In this document: in pieces, positions 6,567 through 8,911 of the stretch
Numbering within the stretch: position 1 is the stretch's first letter
Layout of the letters: each line of letters opens with the position of its first letter
NCBI GenBank assembly: GCA_009923795.1
Contig: RFSU01000093.1
Span: 1-8,911 of the forward strand
DNA length: 8,911 bases
Source of the DNA: Sphingomonadaceae bacterium
GTDB taxonomy: Bacteria > Pseudomonadota > Alphaproteobacteria > Sphingomonadales > Sphingomonadaceae
Direction: 5' to 3'
Position numbers and translations under genes: made by a program
Notes under the pieces: generated by a model
Seen by the model: only the letters and a program-made list of their open reading frames with translations
Database searches by the model: none
What the model was told of the DNA's origin: nothing

Positions 6567-7334
6567 TTAGCCGATCCGTCGGAATAAAACGGCCGCACCC
6601 CAGCCCAAAAGCAACGATAGGCCAACGGCCACCAGCCCGTAGAAGAAGGGATGTCGCAAGGCGCTTTCCGCAACAAAACGCTCAAAGCCGGACTTGTTGA
6701 TCTGAACATCGCGGCTGGCTACGGCGAGGACTTTGCCGTCCTTAACGAGAAAAGTCTCGGCAACATAGGCGCCGACCGGAACGCGCGCCGGAATGGAAAT
6801 TCGCGCGCGGTAGAGCACGCCGTTGGTGATCTCAATCATGCCCGGTGCTTCGGCATACAGACGGGATCGTTTGAACAGGTCAATCAGCCCGCTTTCAAAG
6901 CGTCGCTGTACATCGGGCTGTTCTCCACTGGCGGGCGACAGCTGAAGGTTTTTGACGCCCAGCTCGTAAATGGCAGCAGTACGTTCATCCACAAGCTGAT
7001 CAAGCGGTCGGGAAGAGGCAATGGCATAATAGCCCGGTGGCGACATGAAGCGCGCACTTTCCGCATTCACCCAAATTAGCCCACCCAGCTTTTGCTTTTC
7101 ACGAACGAGAATGGGTTGGGTTGGCCCGCGCAAAACGACGACGATATCCGCCTTTTCAGAAGGGACGCGTCCGCCGGGATAGAGGATCGCGCCGAACAGC
7201 AGTAATTCGGCCCCCGTAAAGCTGTAGATAATGTCGATCTTGCGTTGCGACACATCGGGCACGAGCACTGGATTGGATGCGGCCAAGGTCAGCAGCATGG
7301 CCGGCAAAAAAAAGATGAGGCGCAGCAGCCTCAT
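6567..7334 (-). CDS. TIGR02186 / Alph_Pro_TM family membrane-anchored protein
   Basis: The 255-residue protein resembles the TIGR02186 family (Pfam Alph_Pro_TM), proteins of unknown function found in alphaproteobacteria, often beside TauE/SafE-type permeases. A signal peptide or N-terminal anchor spans about 3-19 (LLRLIFFLPAMLLTLAA). A soluble region with segments such as GAELLLFGAILYPGG (41-55), IVVVLRGP and GYYAIASSRPL follows, and then one membrane helix at about 229-251 before a short RRIG tail. The main part is therefore expected in the periplasm. The ATG (7334-7332) overlaps the permease TGA as ATGA, so translation is probably coupled; no separate ribosome binding site is clear. The same frame stays open far upstream through the permease gene, but that part is only a shadow. 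The strict pairing suggests it works with the permease, but what it does is not known. Confidence 0.85.
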   Translation of the reverse strand: MRLLRLIFFLPAMLLTLAASNPVLVPDVSQRKIDIIYSFTGAELLLFGAILYPGGRVPSEKADIVVVLRGPTQPILVREKQKLGGLIWVNAESARFMSPPGYYAIASSRPLDQLVDERTAAIYELGVKNLQLSPASGEQPDVQRRFESGLIDLFKRSRLYAEAPGMIEITNGVLYRARISIPARVPVGAYVAETFLVKDGKVLAVASRDVQINKSGFERFVAESALRHPFFYGLVAVGLSLLLGWGAAVLFRRIG

Positions 7335-8245
7335 AGCGGATGAACCGAATAAAGTTCTCGCGGCTGCCAACCCAGCCCAAGCACCAGCCATATCGCAAGG
7401 CTGAGGATCAGGATGGATAGGCCTAGGCGCAGCCAATCTGGCGGCAGCTTTGCCGCCAGACGTGCGCCAAATTGCGCGCCAATAACGCTGCCGATCAGCA
7501 ATAGGCCCGCCAGAACAATATCGACCGCATGCGTGGTGAGCGCATGAACCAGGGTGGTAATGGCCGTCACAAACAGGATTTGGAATAAGGAGGTGCCGAC
7601 TACAACGCGCGTTGCCATGCCTAGGATATAGATCATCGCCGGGACAAGGATGAACCCACCGCCAACGCCCAGTAACACAGTGAGCATGCCGACTATAAAG
7701 CCAAGCGCGGCCGGTGCGAGAGGCGAGATATAAATTCCGGATGCGTAAAAGCGCCACCGCATCGGCAATGTTGCAACCAGTGGGTGGTGGCGACGTTTGC
7801 GCGCGGCCATTTTCATCCCGGCCCTTTTTGCAGAAATGGCGGCCCAGGCATCTCTGGCCATTAGCCCCCCAATGCCTGTCAGCAGTACAACATAGAGGAT
7901 CGCGATAATCGTATCCATCTGCCCGGCCTTTTCCAGAACGGAAAACACCCCAGCTCCTGCGACCGATCCGAACAGCCCGCCTAGGACGAGAAGCGCGCCC
8001 ATGCGAAAATCTACGCCGTCTTTCTGCCAATGGGCGAGGACGCCCGACACACTCGCCCCGGTGACTTGAGTTGTTGCAGATGCTGCTGCGATTGTGGGGG
8101 GGATGCCGTAAAGGATCAGGAGTGGCGTTGTCAGAAAACCGCCGCCCACGCCAAACATGCCAGACAAAATGCCCACGCCACCGCCGAGCAAAATCAGCAC
8201 AAGCGCGTTCACCGACATATTGGCAATCGGCAGATAAATATCCAT
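7331..8245 (-). CDS. TauE/SafE family (TSUP) membrane permease
   Basis: The 304-residue integral membrane protein belongs to the TauE/SafE family, whose members export sulfite, sulfoacetate or other sulfur-containing or organic anions. It has the internal duplication typical of the family: GMFGVGGGFLTTPLL (29-43) and LLGVGGGFILVPAMI (191-205). Hydrophobic segments lie at about 12-48, 83-105, 112-130, 176-208, 216-234 and 243-290. A basic loop (AARKRRHH, 147-154) joins the two halves. The chosen start, ATG at 8245, gives MDIYLPIANMSVN, which fits the N-termini I recall for relatives. In-frame GTG (8248) and TTG (8251) codons lie directly before it, and the ribosome binding site is weak. It is the first gene of a minus-strand group with the TIGR02186-type gene and probably the acyltransferase. 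The transported substrate is not predictable from sequence. Confidence 0.9.
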   Translation of the reverse strand: MDIYLPIANMSVNALVLILLGGGVGILSGMFGVGGGFLTTPLLILYGIPPTIAAASATTQVTGASVSGVLAHWQKDGVDFRMGALLVLGGLFGSVAGAGVFSVLEKAGQMDTIIAILYVVLLTGIGGLMARDAWAAISAKRAGMKMAARKRRHHPLVATLPMRWRFYASGIYISPLAPAALGFIVGMLTVLLGVGGGFILVPAMIYILGMATRVVVGTSLFQILFVTAITTLVHALTTHAVDIVLAGLLLIGSVIGAQFGARLAAKLPPDWLRLGLSILILSLAIWLVLGLGWQPRELYSVHPL

Positions 8246-8306
8246 CACCAACAGCCCTAGCCGTTCATCCCGCCCGGGTGAAGCTTTGTATCATAAATTG
8301 CGCCCT

Positions 8307-8399
8307 AAAGTGATGCTGGGGCCAGATATGGGCCGCGCGGCGCCCCCGATGCGTATGCGCCAATCCAGTGTTGTCCGCCATTGTCCTGCGGATCACTTT
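8307..8399 (+). repeat. 8-bp inverted repeat enclosing several stems upstream of nhaA
   Basis: AAAGTGAT at 8307-8314 is perfectly complementary to ATCACTTT at 8392-8399. The interior can form further stems: GGCGC (8338-8342) with GCGCC (8357-8361), and TCCGC (8374-8378) with GCGGA (8388-8392). It also holds the palindrome GCCGCGCGGC. The arrangement looks like a multi-stem RNA, but it overlaps a possible small coding region and was not matched to a known class. Confidence 0.35.
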
Positions 8400-8480
8400 G
8401 TTCAGCCCGGCGGCTTTGTGACCGCACAGGAAGACAGTCAGGTCGTGCCGCTATTTGACCAACTGATTGGAGATGAATAG
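8313..8480 (+). CDS. Possible small hypothetical protein upstream of nhaA
   Basis: An open frame from ATG 8313 to TAG 8480 encodes 55 residues, ending DSQVVPLFDQLIGDE. I recognise no family. Its codons show the position bias expected of real coding DNA: over the last 40 codons about three quarters of first positions are G or C, about half of third positions, and fewer second positions. There is no clear ribosome binding site for ATG 8313. ATG 8328 has GGGG 7-10 nt upstream and would give 50 residues, and an in-frame TTG at 8286 would give 64. It has no membrane segment or signal peptide. It ends 29 nt before nhaA on the same strand, so it could be co-transcribed with it. The same stretch can also be read as a structured leader, so the call is uncertain. 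Confidence 0.4.
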   Translation: MLGPDMGRAAPPMRMRQSSVVRHCPADHFVQPGGFVTAQEDSQVVPLFDQLIGDE

Positions 8481-8483
8481 CGT
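8455..8483 (+). promoter_or_regulatory. Weak candidate promoter directly before nhaA
   Basis: TTGACC at 8455-8460 matches the -35 consensus at 5 of 6 positions and is followed after 17 nt by TAGCGT (8478-8483), which matches the -10 consensus at only 3 of 6. Transcription would start near 8490, leaving a 20-nt leader with the ribosome binding site. It overlaps the end of the possible small gene. Confidence 0.25.
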
Positions 8484-8484
8484 G

Positions 8485-8509
8485 CGGGCCTGATCTGAGA
8501 GGAATCCCG
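8485..8509 (+). promoter_or_regulatory. Hairpin holding the nhaA ribosome binding site
   Basis: CGGG (8485-8488) can pair with CCCG (8506-8509), and CCT (8489-8491) with AGG (8500-8502), leaving an 8-nt loop and a 3-nt bulge. The AGG is the core of the nhaA Shine-Dalgarno sequence GAGAGGA (8497-8503), and the stem ends at the base before the ATG. If it forms, it would hinder translation initiation. Confidence 0.35.
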
Positions 8510-8911
8510 ATGCTCAAGCTTTTGCAGAGGCCGCGCTCTGCCTTGGGAGAGCTTTGGCGGCATGAGGCCGTAGGTGGCATGGTGTTGATGCTTGCCGCAT
8601 CTGTCGCGATCGTTCTTGCAAATAGCCCTTTGGCGGATCTTTACTTTGGATGTCTCAAGCTGATGCTGGGGCCGCTATCCATCCTGCATTGGATCAATGA
8701 CGCGCTAATGGCGGTATTTTTTCTGCTTGTCGGGTTAGAGATTAAACGGGAGTTTTTAGACGGACATTTGGCAAATTGGAGGGCGCGCACCTTGCCCATG
8801 TTCGCGGCTGTTGGCGGCATGGCGGCACCCGCTGCAATTTATTTGGCTTTGACGTATGGAAGTCCGGAATTGCGAGTGGGCTGGGCCATCCCGGCGGCCA
8901 CAGACATCGCC
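8510..8911 (+). CDS. nhaA: Na+/H+ antiporter NhaA (partial, cut by window end)
   Basis: The first 134 residues of an NhaA sodium/proton antiporter are present; complete proteins are usually about 380-400 residues. NhaA is an inner-membrane protein that exports sodium or lithium in exchange for protons and supports pH and salt homeostasis. Diagnostic segments are the N-terminal helix HEAVGGMVLMLAASVAIVLANSPL (19-42), WINDALMAVFFLLVGLEIKREFL (61-83) and GWAIPAATDIA (124-134). D132 in the ATD motif corresponds to the conserved aspartate of the unwound fourth helix (D133 in Escherichia coli). The ATG at 8510 follows GAGAGGA (8497-8503) with suitable spacing. The gene is divergent from the TauE-type permease. 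A small hairpin overlaps its ribosome binding site, and a possible small gene or structured leader lies upstream. Confidence 0.95.
   Translation, partial: MLKLLQRPRSALGELWRHEAVGGMVLMLAASVAIVLANSPLADLYFGCLKLMLGPLSILHWINDALMAVFFLLVGLEIKREFLDGHLANWRARTLPMFAAVGGMAAPAAIYLALTYGSPELRVGWAIPAATDIA

Noticed and set aside
7335..8030. Upstream in-frame extension of the TIGR02186-type gene to 487 codons
   Set aside because: The extension runs through the permease gene in another frame. The proper start with signal peptide at 7334 overlaps the permease stop, which is the usual arrangement.
8305..8580. A 91-codon open frame on the minus strand upstream of the permease
   Set aside because: It overlaps the start of nhaA in antisense. 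The product is low in recognisable structure and no ribosome binding site is evident.

Overview
The window looks like chromosomal DNA of an alphaproteobacterium, most likely a member of the Sphingomonadales. This is inferred from the moderately high GC content, the gene families present (the TauE-like permease paired with a TIGR02186/Alph_Pro_TM protein is an alphaproteobacterial arrangement) and the promoter style. No rRNA gene, phage gene, insertion sequence or CRISPR array is visible, and I see no sign of recent transfer. The content is mostly housekeeping or accessory metabolism.

Layout. At the left edge a minus-strand gene begins and runs out of the window. Upstream of it, on the same strand, is a complete amidohydrolase of the N-acyl-D-amino-acid deacylase group (111-1823). 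A divergent intergenic region of about 350 bp (1824-2170) holds candidate promoters and inverted repeats. It leads into a plus-strand gene (2171-4513) that fuses an N-terminal glycosyltransferase to a C-terminal UDP-galactopyranose mutase. This points to a galactofuranose-containing glycan. A small three-helix membrane protein of the GlsB/YeaQ/YmgE family follows (4583-4852). Next come a strong hairpin, a probable promoter, tRNA-Val(UAC) at 4965-5040, and a classical short-chain dehydrogenase (5068-5889) that starts only 27 nt after the tRNA.

Converging on the dehydrogenase is a minus-strand block read from right to left. It contains a TauE/SafE-type permease (8245-7331), a TIGR02186-type secreted and membrane-anchored protein that overlaps it by ATGA (7334-6567), and a PlsC-like acyltransferase (6494-5886). 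The acyltransferase stop codon overlaps the dehydrogenase stop codon. On the right, divergent from the permease, a possible 55-residue small ORF or structured leader (8313-8480) precedes nhaA. nhaA is cut by the window end at the functional ATD motif.

How the genes work together. The fusion gene couples making UDP-galactofuranose to what is probably a sugar transfer step. The permease and its partner probably act together in the envelope. The acyltransferase belongs to lipid metabolism, and NhaA handles sodium and pH. Apart from these links I see no single pathway joining the window. I did not find clear evidence of an undescribed defence or mobile system. The most interesting points are the glycosyltransferase-mutase fusion with its long structured leader, the nhaA leader, and the permease/TIGR02186 pair of unknown role.
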